Under the pieces are notes generated by a model, which did no database searches, was not told the origin of the DNA, and was given only the letters and a program-made list of their open reading frames with translations. 64,000 bases of DNA from Dioscorea cayenensis subsp. rotundata (taxonomy: Eukaryota > Streptophyta > Magnoliopsida > Dioscoreales > Dioscoreaceae). The translations under genes and the position numbers were made by a program. The stretch covers positions 20,495,501 to 20,559,500 of the forward strand of contig NC_052474.1 of NCBI RefSeq assembly GCF_009730915.1, read 5' to 3'. Shown here in pieces: positions 12,974 to 25,396 of the stretch (position 1 is the first letter of the stretch; each line of letters opens with the position of its first letter).

Positions 12974-13705
12974 ACAATTGTACGGCAGAACTAGAGAACA
13001 ATTCCATCCATCCATTATATATATGTATATATATATAAATGAAACACAGAGCTTCAAATAAACACGTTGAGAATAAAAAGCAAAGTCATGCTTATCCTTA
13101 ACCTAACAGTAACACTAGTTGGCAACTTACACTTTTGAAAAATATATATATATACACACAACCATTCAATTTCACTAGCAACCATCACACATCATGCTTA
13201 TCTAATCAAAAAGTAACCATTTGATTGAGTTTGAATAGATAGGAATAATAAATAAAAAATAATGATTTGGTTTACAATAAAAAGAAAATCAGCAAAGCTC
13301 ATTTCCCCATCATTTTCATTCTTCAGTAAGAAAAAGCTAGATAGTGCCTCAAATGCCCCGATATATTCAAGTGTTCAAGTTCTGCAAGATTAGCAGATGC
13401 TAGATTGTGTATTTACGAGTAAAAGCCACATGGTACTTTAGTTTGCAGTAACTGTCAACTGAGTCACAGAAGTTTCAAATGTTATTTTCCAACCCTTATT
13501 CACTTTCTACGTTTGAGTTTAACATACCTTTCAATCAATGATAACAAGATGATGATGTCAATAAATGGCGGTGCACGATGCGGAGGACATGAATATGATA
13601 TCATATTAACAATCAAATTAATATTATTCAAAAATGAAAATCTTTATGTTGTAGCACCATGTTAACATCAACAAAGTTATGCAACTTATGTCCAATTCAA
13701 CTCCT
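11363..13705 (-). repeat. Right (5') LTR-like arm of the gypsy element
   Basis: A plausible boundary is TGTCAAACCCCG at 11363, a TG-type LTR start. From 12395 to 13705 it matches the left arm. A (TG)n microsatellite interrupts it at about 12944-12971, and short TA runs follow. No canonical primer-binding site for initiator tRNA-Met was found beside 11363. The outer end at 13705 is inferred only from loss of similarity. Confidence 0.6.
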
Positions 13706-13849
13706 AAGTATCTACGGATGAAGAAACTATACAAACAATACTTAATATGAATCCATCATCTCTTTCAAATGTTATACTAACTTTATTATCAACTTGCTTC
13801 CATTTTATCTTGCTCTTCAACCGATTTCAATTATTACTCATATGACCTT

Positions 13850-14430
13850 GATTCTTGCATTACCAATAAGTAACATTCCAGCCCCATGACTTTGATCTTC
13901 CTTTTCTTGTGACTATCCCTTACTAGCCGAAGTAGCATCCCTTTGTTGAGACCTTTCTTTTTCACTTGCCACTAGTACTTGGCTTGAGTCACTAGATATT
14001 TGTGAAGAAGCCCCTATAGTAGTTTCCTCAGTACTAAATGAAGAACCAACTTCATTTAACATGAACTTCACTATTTAATGAAGAAACAACATCATTTGAC
14101 ATGAACTTCACTGCTCAATGAAGAAACAACATCATTGAGGCCATCATATTCATTATAGTAGTAAAAAGAGTATCCCAACTTGGATGCAAAGAGCTCAAAA
14201 GTAGCAAGAACAAGACCTCTCCATCAAGATTTACCTTTAGAGTTTCTAACTGTAGCACAATAGAGTTGACCTCATTTGTATGCTTTTGCACTATATCACC
14301 ATCCATCTTTAAGAAAATAACCTCTTCATCTCATGCATCTTATTAATACCCGATGGTTGCTCAAAATATTTCTCTAAAGTGCTCCAAAGTTCATGAATAA
14401 TTTTACATTGATAAACATCAAATAAGATAG
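13850..14430 (-). pseudogene. Ty1/copia gag fragment
   Basis: The minus strand gives HELWSTLEKYFEQPSG (around 14345-14395), then, after a frameshift, IVQKHTNEVNSIVLQLETLK and LLSSLHPSWDTL (14115-14306). These are copia gag (UBN2-type) blocks. The rest of the polyprotein is absent. The downstream part holds a 40-bp tandem repeat. It is a truncated insertion next to the end of the gypsy arm. Confidence 0.7.
14037..14136. repeat. 40-bp tandem repeat, 2.5 copies
   Basis: The unit AATGAAGAA(A/C)CAAC-TCATT followed by ACATGAACTTCACT starts at 14037, 14077 and 14117. It sits in the copia gag remnant. The copies are nearly identical, so the expansion is probably more recent than decay of the gag. 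Confidence 0.8.
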
Positions 14431-14439
14431 ATGATGGTG

Positions 14440-15420
14440 AGTGTGCGACACGCTAGAAAGTGAGCATGCGACTCCCCGGCCGCAAGTGCACCGGTCGTCA
14501 AGTAATAAACCTCTCGTGCAAGAACGAGAGGGTCGTATTCCCAAGGGCCCAAGATCTGCTATTACTTCCTCCAAGGTATCACTATCTAATCAATCAAACA
14601 AGGATTGTTATTCCAAAACACAAATACGAAAATAAATAAAATAAAACTATAAACAAAATGGACTAAGGCACATCATACAAGCAATCTAAGGAGCAAGTGA
14701 CAATGAGAACTAAAGGCCTCGAGCGAGGATACGCTCAGGAGAAGAACAGGTTAAAATGAATTTGGGAATTTAAGTACAAGGTTAAAATGAATTTGGGAAT
14801 TTGGGAATTTAGACTCATATATTGACTACCCAAGAACCACTGTAGTGTAGTCCTAATCCAATACAGGTTTCTCCATTTGGAAGATACCCCTACGATGTCT
14901 TTGGGAACAGGGAGTCTTGGTTAGGGTAATTCTAATGCTTGCTTTCGCCTAAAATTACCATAGCCTCACAAGGAGCTACCAACACTAGGAACCTCCGATA
15001 TACCTGCACATTAAATCCTACTTCAATCATTGTACGACATAATACATGCAAGCATCCTGCCATACATATGCAATTCATGAATCAAAACATATGGTATCCA
15101 TCCATTTTAGGTCGAACATCAAAACAATATATTGAAACCAACAAACATGCCAACATTCAATTAAAAATAATAATGATCATCCATCCATACAAACAAGTTC
15201 CTCTCCCAAGGTTCACCGGATACCCGGAGACCTTGGGAGTCTAGTTGCACATCAAAGGAGAGGATACCCAAAATAATCAATAAAAATGCTCATAAGAAAC
15301 TCCCTTGGATGTAGGCTAGAAGGTGGTGATGAAAGCTCGCCGAATCAGCGCCGTCGAGCTCCTTGATGTGTTCCTTGAGTACAACCTTCTTCTCCCCTTG
15401 AGTTCTTGCTCTTCAAATCG
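14440..15420. mobile_element. LTR-retrotransposon leader/LTR fragment A
   Basis: It begins with a GC-rich block (CCCCGGCCGCAAGTGCACCG, then CAAGTAATA and GTCGTATTCC). A block with the same skeleton is found in fragment B at 15436-15530. The remainder is noncoding, with a strong hairpin at 15203-15239. No pol domains are present. Assignment to an LTR element rests on the shared skeleton and resemblance to repeated plant retroelement leaders. The superfamily is not proven. Confidence 0.5.
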
Positions 15421-17900
15421 TCTTCCAATCTGGTGATGGTGGGGGAGTGATTGCTTCCCCGCAAGTGTACGGGATAGCCAAGTAATACCCTGTGAGTGAC
15501 ACAGGGGTCATATTCCACGGGCCAAGGAAGTATTATTACTCACTCCTCATCTATTATCTAGCCTACAATTCTTAGTAAGAAGAACAAATGATATAAAATA
15601 AACTAAGCTAAGCAAATCCTATGGCCGGGTAACTAGCATATGGATGTAAACAAACAAGGGAGTATCAAGCATGAGAAGGGAGTGTTTGGAAAAGGAATCC
15701 ACCTAGGGTTGTTGTTAAGGCCCAAACTAGGATGGTTTAAAGATGCATTGTTGATAGTTTGAGACCTAGAGACCTCGTGAGTAAATTAGCCCCAATTTCT
15801 CGTGACTAACCCCTGATCCCATACGAATTTCAATCGGAATCTCTTCTAGATCAACACACCTATGATCGCATTAAGTTCTAGGAGTTCTCTAATAGGAGTG
15901 AACCTATTCTTCTTTGGCTTAAAAATAGAAATGGAGGGCTACCAACACCCGATCTCTTGGCGTGTAGGCACAAGTATCCCCTTTCAATCTTTCCTAGATC
16001 TAGTATGCGTGAGTAGGTCACATCTATGCATACAACTCATAATAGAATCACAGATTTCTCCATACATGTAATTCTAAGCATCAAGGCATGAAAGATTGAA
16101 TCTCAAACAACCATCAAATTAAATGAAGAATAACATCAGAAGTTCTTACACAAGATGAACCCTAGGATTCATCCAAATCTAAACACAACAATAAGTTAAC
16201 CCCTCATGATAAGGGACACTTATACAACATACAAGGAAGACAAAAACATAAAAGAAGTAATGAAAACCCCCTCTAGGTCGTGATCCCCTTGAATGGATGA
16301 AGCTTCACAAGTTTGTCGATGATGGCTTAGATCTTCACTCTAATTCCTTCTCCTTTGCTCCTCTCCCTCTTGGTGATGATGTGTGCTCGTTTCCCCCAAG
16401 AATCTCTGCCAAAAGATGGCCGAAAGGCCCCAAAGAAGTGTGGTGGCGATGGCCCAAATCGCCAAGGAAAAAGTCCTTTGTTCACGCCTAAAAGTCGACT
16501 TTTTATACCCCTCATGGCATCTGAGTCGATAAAAGGGTCATATGGGGGTCATATAGCACTCAAATAATCTAGATTCACACTCCATACGGGGTGCACTACG
16601 GGGTCCATACGGCCTCACTACGGCCCCATACTTGGTGGTATGGGGTGGGTGAAAAATCTTGGTAGATAGCTTTAATTTCATCCAACTACTACGAGTGCAT
16701 ATAGCCTCCATCATCGGGTAGTAATGAGGGTGGTATAAAATTCATGCATTTCTTCTCTTTTCGCCTAAATGATATCTTCTTGTTCTCCATGGCTTTCTTA
16801 TGCCCTACAAAGTAAATAGTAGGCGATTTAGCACAAAATGGGCATCAAACTTCATAAAATACATGCAAAGTGAATACGATATATATATGAAAACACCTAC
16901 ATTTAGACACTTATCAAATATCGCCACACCTAAGTGTTGCTTGTCCCCAAGCAAACAACTCATGAGAAACAAAGAGTCTGAAAATGGCTAAATGCATTAC
17001 CTCTGGCATCAAGCAAATATAAGACTCCAAAAGCAATGGACAATGATACATAGATGTTGAGTTATAGTCAATAAGCATAATAAGAAATATCCTGTCTCAC
17101 CCCTTATATGTCTGTGCGGTGTAAGTGAATTTTATATCTCATTTACCCTGATCTAGTCTAGACTAAGGACTTCAATCAGTATAGCTCTAGATGCTAATCA
17201 CTCCACATACAAAGAATACTAAGTCTTAAACTACTAAGTGCTACTTAAATGGCCAAATAAGATTCTTCTATATCTTTAGGTTGAAACTGAATCCTTTTTC
17301 TTCTCAAAACCTTAGGTAGGTACTAAAAGAGATCACTAGAGTTTTTATTTTCATTTCATCATTCATTTCTTTTTTCTGAGTCCGACTAACATAGACTGCA
17401 CCTACATCATTTTGAAATCTTTCGGAGGTGCGCATGTCATGGTTAGGCACAGAGCCACCTCAACTACTCGATTCGATCTACATAGACGCATTCATGCTTC
17501 AAAGAGTGAGGAATACCGACATAGACTCATCTTTTCTTTTTTTCATTCATTTCATCATTCACCCTAGATCACATCTTTCGAGTACTCTACATGACACAAA
17601 ACTAGGACTAGCTCAACAAGACTTAGAAGTTCTTAAGAAAACATCGAAGGATAGAACTTAGTGTTTTAAGGCCAAGTACTCAAAGTAGTGTGTGAAGCAT
17701 ACAAGCGAGTTAGAGTAGTCACATTGGCTATTCCTAGGGCATCGACTGAGAATTCGATGCACATGACAATACTAGGGGTAAACAGATTCAATAAAGCATA
17801 AAGAAGTATGTAGTTATTCTTCACTGCATCAACTCTCTCATTCTCTTTGGTTATTATGCCTTGAATATTCACTATATATCAACAAGATATATAATTAACT
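15421..17900. mobile_element. LTR-retrotransposon leader/LTR fragment B
   Basis: It starts with CCCCGCAAGTGTACGGGATA and CAAGTAATACCC at 15450-15490, the diverged counterpart of fragment A. A segment near 16920 reads CGCCACACCTAAGTGTTGCT and continues with TTGTCCCCAAGCAA, which I recognise as resembling noncoding plant gypsy-type sequence. No intact coding domain was found. It ends near the TA-rich stretch next to Aux/IAA exon 2, so this material fills the space where the Aux/IAA third exon would be expected. Confidence 0.5.
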
Positions 17901-17993
17901 AAGTTAATTAACTGAGATAATTAATTAACTAACAGTAAGAGTAAAGAGAGATGAATTAAGATTAATAATGAAGTATATAAGATTGATTTTAAC

Positions 17994-20516
17994 CTGATAA
18001 GAAGTTTTGGAACATCTTTTGAAGGGATTTGGAGAGGGAATCATAACTGTCATGAGCCTTCAAATCAATCTTTCTCCCAACAGCATAGCCTTCCATGTTG
18101 ACCTTGACAAACATTGTGGGTTTGGATTGAACATGGTTGATGTTGTTTGCCACCTTTTCCATCTCCATTAATGACTTTGCTTTTTTGGCTTCCTTCTCAC
18201 TCTCCATCTCTTGTTTTGTTGCTTGTGATCCTGCCAAGTTTCTTCTGAATGTCCTCACCGGTGGCCACCCAACCACTGGTTGTGCTTGTGCACTATGACC
18301 ATTAACTCTAGTAGTGTAAAATCAACACAAAAATTTTTAAAAAAAAACCAATTAATCATTAATCAAAAACTTAATAATATATATATATAAAAACAAAGAG
18401 AGAAAGAGAGAGAGTGAAGATAGGGAGTTATATACGTACATGAAGATAAGAAGAAGTTCCTTTGGTGTAAATGAAAAGGCGGTGAATATAATGGGTATTT
18501 ATATATATATATATATATATATTATAGAGAGAATGTTTATAGATTTGCATGAATCTAATGTATTTAGAACATCATTAATTTCATAATCCACACAACATCT
18601 AGTGAAGATTTTGATAGAAAGTTAGTCATTGTGTAGATTTTGATTTATCTTAGAGAAGATATGCTTAAGATATGGAAATATGCTCAAGATATGGCTTAGG
18701 CTTACATTAATATGTATGCAATTAATATTTTGATGGCTTTCTAGTGATCATGATAAACAAAAGAAAAAAAAAATGTAACTTTGATAATAATTAGTACTAA
18801 TCATAAATAAACTATCTTGTTAGTTAAAATATTGTAAGTACGGCCTATTTTATAGACTATTGTAATAATGAAACTATGAACCGGTAACTTAAATTTTTGT
18901 TTGGTGCTATTTTCGAACTATGTGTGTAAAGTACATTTTTGGATGAAATTAAAATTGTCATTTGTAAATTGAATGAAAGTGTACTAGAGAAATAAATAAA
19001 CTAAGAAAAATATTCGATATCTAATTAAATAACTATATTTTCATAAATTGATGTTCTCCAATATTGATAAAATTACAACTTCTTGGCATTTGTTTAGAAA
19101 CACATGCATGTGAAGCATATTCTACTGAATTAACATTTTTTAATTTAAAATTACAAAATTATGAAATAATAGAATTGATGTGAAAAAGTATATATTCAAA
19201 ATAAATAAATAAATAAAATTGCAAAAGTAAAAAAACAAATACCCAAAAAAATACATAAGCAAAAAATATTTATACCAGTTAAAAAACCCTATTTCTCTAT
19301 ATAAGAATCCCGCCAATGATTTCAATATATGTTATGTTTTCCTCTTCCTAATTTTTGGTTTTTTTTTTCTTGAAACTTTATTTCCTTTTTGTTACATGCT
19401 CCACATTTTTACAACTAATTATTTTACCACTTTTCTAAGATCAATATTCAATAACTTAAGCATACATCAAACATCATATAAAACATTATTCATAAAACAA
19501 AGATCAAAGTTTTCAATTAGATATATATATAATAGCTAGCCAACAGTATGCTAAAGATTCCCTATCATCATAACCATCTTTAACTCTAATAAACAACATA
19601 TATTCATGTATATATATGTTCTGTATGTATGTACGTATACATGTATAGCATCATCGTCAGCATCATAATCATTCCGTCTTACTAGATTGCAGGAAACACA
19701 CCAATATATATATATTTATAGGTATCATCATCATGATCATTTCAACTTATTACTAGATTATAGGAAACACCTTAAGATGTATTCTTCATGCAATCATGAT
19801 AGCACTGAAAAGTTGTTCTTGTTTTATGCTTTTCCTTCAACTACTAGTTTTACCAAGGCATCTCGTTTGATGGCTTTAAGACTAGTTGGCTGTTAAACTG
19901 AAAAAAAAAAATGTCACAAGATGAAAAGGAGAAGGACTGGGAAGTATAAAAATTATTAAAAATAACTTTAAATATGATATTAAAAAAAATTACAAAAATA
20001 CAAAAGGTCACTATCTATATATAAATCTTTCCCTTAGAGCACAACCTTAAGAGTTATATGACTTATAATATCCAACCCTTCCATTATATAAGAGAAAGAG
20101 AGATAACTTAAAAGAATCTATGAAGGTATTTATCAACCAAAAAGTGTACTTGATCTTTATACCTTAGTAATATATATTTAATGCCACTTTTTTTTTAAAA
20201 AAATGAAAGTAAGCATGAAGGTTTTGTCATATTTATAAGTTTATAGGTTTTATCTCTCTAAGTTCTTTATTTAAAAGGTAGAAGAAGAAGAAGAGGGAAT
20301 GGTTTTATGATCTCTCAATCTTTAGAGTTTAAGATATGTGTTTAAGTTCTTCTTCTTCTTCTTCTCTCTCTCTCTCTCTCCACACACACAGAGGATTTAA
20401 GGTATATATTTAAGGTTTAATCTATCATTCAAAAACTATAAAGGTTATCAAAGAAAAAGGTTGTATTTCTCTATCATACATGCATGGAGGTATATATCAA
20501 GGCTTTATCACACACA

Positions 20517-20557
<41 letters not shown>

Positions 20558-21039
20558 TTTGCATGCATGATTATGAAAGAAAAGAGTCTGCATTCATGGC
20601 AATAGCTAACCCTAACAAACAAGAAGGTTATAAGAGGATTAATTAATGGTGGAAAGTACCTTGAGAGAGAAGAAGTAGAAGGAATAGAAGCCTTATGATG
20701 AGCTTGCTCAAGAGCAGCCTTCTCTTGCCTTGCAGCTAAGCTCCATGGATGTACAAAGCCACAAGCTGCTGCAGTGTCTGAGAGCCATGATCTCTTTGAC
20801 CCTCCTCCTCCTACTCCAATTCCAGTGCCAACTTCATGACCACTATTCCTCTGCAACACAAGCCCTTCTTGGCTTCTTCTAATACTACTCCTATCCATCT
20901 CTTGGAATCCATTATTATTGTTCATTGATATCCCTAACCTTAACTCCAGGTTGTTCTGCAACCCTAAACTCAGTCTCTTCTTTCCTCCATCTTCTTGTCC
21001 TAACTCTCCTTCTTGATCTTCCTTTCCTACTACTGTTGT

Positions 21040-21071
<32 letters not shown>

Positions 21072-21114
21072 TTGTTGTTGCTGTTTCCATTAGCACCGTT
21101 GCTCTTATGTTCAT
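17994..21114 (-). CDS. Aux/IAA transcriptional repressor, domains I-III only (domain IV not found)
   Basis: Exon 1 is 20660-21114 (donor AG|GTACTT) and exon 2 is 17994-18307 (acceptor CTACTAG|A, donor TCAG|GTTAAA). The phases join correctly. Domain I is at residues 48-60 (LSLGL and LELRL, EAR-type TOPLESS-binding motifs), the degron VVGWPPVRTFRRN begins at residue 163, and domain III ends exon 2 (MFVKVNMEGYAVGRKIDLKA, then SYDSLSKSLQKMF). Family members repress ARF-driven auxin genes in the nucleus and are degraded through TIR1/AFB. A third exon with domain IV (GDVPW-type) should follow but was not recognised anywhere downstream in the window. Reading past the donor stops at once (GG-TTAA gives Gly then TAA). 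The start at 21114 (MNIRATV) was chosen over 21090. The residue pattern resembles the IAA18/26-like subgroup. The gene may be truncated or have a very long intron. Confidence 0.85.
18308..20659 (-). other. Intron 1 of the Aux/IAA gene, with microsatellites
   Basis: This 2.35-kb AT-rich intron lies between the EAR exon and the degron exon. It holds (TA)n near 18498-18521, a CT/TTC tract at about 20348-20380, and an adjacent (CA)13-(GA)11 compound repeat at 20509-20557. No coding exon was recognised inside it. Confidence 0.7.
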
Positions 21115-21138
21115 CTCTTTGTTTTTTCTTAAAAAGAA

Positions 21139-21141
<3 letters not shown>

Positions 21142-21174
<33 letters not shown>
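21142..21174. repeat. (CA)n microsatellite in the Aux/IAA leader
   Basis: About 16 CA units, (TG)n in the transcript direction, end 27 nt upstream of the chosen Aux/IAA start codon. The upstream reading frame through it is open and would add a Cys-Val run. Only repeat-length luck keeps that frame open, so it was not used as the start. Confidence 0.9.
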
Positions 21175-21177
<3 letters not shown>

Positions 21178-22576
21178 GATGGTCTAATGGAGAAGTGATC
21201 GAGTGGTATTGTTAGGAAGGGTTTAGTTTGGAATGCAAGAAATAAAGGGATGAAGATGAAGAGAAGGAAGGGTAGATAAAAAGGAAGGCCTCTTTGTGGG
21301 GACTTAAGTGTATGTGCATGCACTTTGAAGGGCAACCCTTATTTTATTATGCCTTTAATTTGTTTTTCACTCTCCTTTCATTTTTCTTTGTTCCCCTTTA
21401 TGCACCAATACAAAGATAAAATAAAACAAAACCCACTAAACCTATTAGACTCATTCAGATAAGTTTTTTTCTCTAGTGTAAAAGCTTTTTTGGAGCAAGT
21501 TATGCTGATAAACAGGAAACTACAAGTGCTACTAATAAAAGGCCAAAAAAATACACAGTAAAATCTAATGATAATTACATCATGTTAATCTTTTGTATTA
21601 ACTCCCTAACCTATAAGCACTTGCCAACCACAACACTCACACAAACATACAAAAGAAGTACATAAAATAAGATGTGTAATTAGCACATAATTAAGTTACT
21701 TTGCTGAGAAGCACTTAACTTGAACACTTACTTAGATCTTCTTAAAATATAATAAACACTATAAATTAAGTATACTTTAGGAGAGTGTGACCTCAAAATA
21801 TATTAATATATATACATATAAATATATTATAAAATATGAATATGATTTTGGATTTGCGGCTATTTGTGGGGCATGATATCTTTCATTCTCATTGCTAGGG
21901 TAGCCCCCATGATGTACTACTCATACAACACCCATCATGAATAGAATCTATGCTTTACACTCACTAAAGAGCCATATCTTGATGGTAGAGATCAGGGATC
22001 ATTGGCTCTTTCTCCAACAAATTAGTTATTTCTTTTCACCAATCAATATATATTTACTAGGTTAAGGTTCCATCTTGTAATTATGTACCAAGCCATGGTT
22101 GCATGATTCCACCTTAAATTATTTTTTACTTAATATCTTAAAAAAATCATTCTTGTGTATTTATGTATTTGTGTTGTTAGTTTTTTTTTATCTTAATATT
22201 GATGTTCTTTCGTTATTTTCACTATACTTTTACAACACTTCATGCCAAAACAATGAGGATATAGTTTTATATTATTGAACATATATGTTGTTTGAGCAAT
22301 AATTTTTTTTCTAATCTTGATTAAATCTAAACTCAAATATATATTTTTTTAATAAAATTGGATAAATTATGAATTTATTAAAGTGAAATAATAGAGACGC
22401 AGTAGGTATAAAAAAAACAACAAAAACAATAAAAGGTCCATCACAAGGGTGACAAACACCTAACAAAGTCCAAAATAATTTTTTATGTTTGAATTTAGAC
22501 TTAATCAAACATAAACTCGACAGATGGAAAGAGGACAAAATAATTTTTTATTATATATATAATTAAAAGTTTACTC

Positions 22577-22580
<4 letters not shown>

Positions 22581-22644
<64 letters not shown>
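22581..22644. repeat. (AT)32 microsatellite
   Basis: An uninterrupted 64-bp AT run, the longest dinucleotide array in the window, capable of cruciform extrusion and likely length-polymorphic. Confidence 0.95.
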
Positions 22645-22647
<3 letters not shown>

Positions 22648-25353
22648 AAAATCAACCTCACCTTAGAATGTCATATTCTATGGAAATCATGGGAAGCAAG
22701 ACCTTAAGAATTTCCATGATAAGACATTGAGCACTAGATGCACTTTGTCACTCCACCCACCAACCAAAGACAACTCTGTGGTGTATATATACACACGCAC
22801 ATACACGTTTAGGTTTAGGGTTAGAGTTATATATATATATATATATATATATGGTTAGAGTTTTAATTTATTAAATTTATCTATTTATCATACCGAACGT
22901 TGGTAATTAAAGTTTACTCTAATCAAGTTCTACATATAAAAGCATAAATTATATAAATATTTTATAAATGCTTCTACTAGTTGTTGTTTATATGACTTTC
23001 GCTCATTTCGTATTAGTTACTGTTTGTAAAACAATTATATTTAAATATTATGCAATGTAGAAATTTTATGTTTTCATAATAACTATGTTTAGATATTTAT
23101 GATCATATTCAACTTGAGTAAATTTTTGTCAAAATTATTTTTAAAAATTTATAAACTAAAACATATTAATGTTTTATAGTTATCATTGTTGTTTCCCTGC
23201 CTTTCACTCTTTTCAATCACCTCGCTATTTATATTTAGTCTAAATGCATCTTGAAAATACTTTTTGAAAAAGGATTGAGAAAGTAAGCAGGAATCAAAAT
23301 GCACCCTTTTTGTTAAAAGAAGCACTTCAAAAGCACACACAATGAGAGAAAGAAAGATAATGATGAGATTACTGCAAAAAAAAGTTAATTAATGCTAAAT
23401 TAATGCTTAATCCTATAATGTTTTATTCTTTTTAGGTGTTGTTGTCTCCCTAATAAGTAAAAAACCAAACAAACACTTTCTTTCCAAGAAAATTGAGTCA
23501 ATCTAAATTAAAAAAATATGGTCAAGTTTTGACCATGTCCTCAACCATAAAACAAAGATTAATTAGTGATAAACATCTATGATTAACTTTGATAAATATA
23601 TTTTTTAATGCAAACCTCATAATTCATTTCTAAGGCAAAGTAAAAATCAGTGCTTTTTTATTTTGATATGATATATATCATATGGATATTATATATCTAT
23701 CCAAACATTGTTATGATCAACCTAGCTAGCTCTCTCTGATGTGCCTATTGTAATATATTACATTATTGTTATTGTATGATTTATATTGATAAATCAATTA
23801 TTCATCTCTCTATATAGAAGATCCACCATATGGATTCCTAATTAATCTGACATTTTTTATCTTTAAACAATATAAATTAATATAATAAAAGAGAATAAGA
23901 GAAAAAGAAAAAGAAGTAGAGTGCATGTGTGGGAAAGAGATCGATACATGCACTCTCCACAATGCATTTATTTCTAATGAATTTCCTCCTTCACAAATTT
24001 CTAATTCTTTTCTTAATTTAGTCATATTAATTTGATATTTAGAATTGATCTTATTTATAAGATTCATTACATATATAGTTTCTTAATTTTAACTTTATCA
24101 AAGCATATAAGAGCTTTCCTTACATTGTGATAGATACAAATTTATATACATATATATATATATATATATTGTATTTATCATGTGTCATACGACTCATACT
24201 TAGGAACTAGGATCAACTATATTTATAGGCTTCATTATATTTATAGTTTCTTTTATATTGTGAAATCAATTTTAAAGTTTTTTGTTATGGTGTAATATTA
24301 AATCTAACTTTTCCTGCATTATGAAATTAAGTTTTCCACTTTTTAATACCTCTTGAAAAACACAAACATATTGCTAATTCAGCTAATAAAGAACAATGAT
24401 AATAACAACCAAAGATTTTGCTTTATTGCTAGAAGGTGCAAAATGGTTGACAAAGGAGAGATATTAATGAGTGAGTGGCTCATTGGATGGCCCCTATATA
24501 TATATATATATATATATATGTATTAAGTGAAATTAAGACAACAACACCAAAATTTTAGATTGAAGAGAGGCATATGAATGAGTAGGCACTGAGGCAAAGG
24601 ACCCACAAATTTTTTTCAAAGTGGTGAGATTCAAACAAGAGATCAATTAGGGGCATACCCCTTTGTTCTTGTTCTTCATGTATTATAGAGAGTTTGAAAT
24701 GACACAACAAACAATGAATCATGAATCACTACTTGTTGAGTATTGAAAGAGCCCTTCTTTCAATTGCTTGTGGGGTTAATACATAAAGGTGGATGAGATG
24801 ATTTGATTGGCATGCTAAAGTGCAAAGTTGAGTCATGATCATATAAATAGGGGGGTGCCACCTCAACAACCCTACAACCATCATCACAATCAAAGTTTCC
24901 TCTCATTTTTCCCTATTTTCCACTTTTTAATCTCTGTATAATTTTACCTAATTGTTTATTAAATTATTTTTCAAATAATATATATAGTATATAAACCGGT
25001 CAATATGATGGATATGGAACCTAATTATTTACCATCGATGATGGAGATATATACCAATGTTGATCTATAACTAGAAAATAATGTTATTTTCAGGGTTGTT
25101 TGTATATGTGAATTTACTATTTTGCTATTATGATTATAATATAAATTTTATCATTAATTAATTGGTTGAAAATACTAGGGTTCTATAAAATAACTAAGGT
25201 TTCTTTGATAGTAAATATAGATCTCGTTTTGAGAGTGGAAAACATTCTAATCGTACGGCAAAGAATAAGTAAACTATTAAAATTTTCTAATTTTCTGTCG
25301 ACGGAAAGTTAATAACTTTAATATATAATATGTGCATGTATGTTTAAACATAG

Positions 25354-25396
<43 letters not shown>

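Larger units (their letters stand above)
4440..13705 (-). mobile_element. Decayed Ty3/gypsy LTR retrotransposon, minus orientation
   Basis: Degenerate domains run on the minus strand in the gypsy order: gag with a zinc knuckle (10138-10935), aspartic protease (9583-9846), reverse transcriptase (about 8500-9220), RNase H (8249-8452) and integrase (7322-7606). Long direct repeats flank them: 4440-5735 matches 12395-13705. The RT-RNase H-integrase order distinguishes gypsy from copia. Every domain is interrupted by frameshifts or stops, so the element is dead. The left outer boundary lies in the N gap. The right arm may be truncated, because a copia fragment begins just beyond 13705. Confidence 0.85.

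Noticed and set aside
661..17990. Aux/IAA domain IV exon downstream of exon 2
   Set aside because: Searched by eye for the GDVPW/DW-type block on the minus strand and found no match. The gap at 3440-4439 cannot be excluded.
20497..20646. Continuation of the Aux/IAA exon 1 frame to 20497 (Tyr-Phe-Pro-Pro onward)
   Set aside because: A good donor (AG|GTACTT) at 20660/20659 joins in phase to the degron exon. The extension reads intron and CA/GA repeat.
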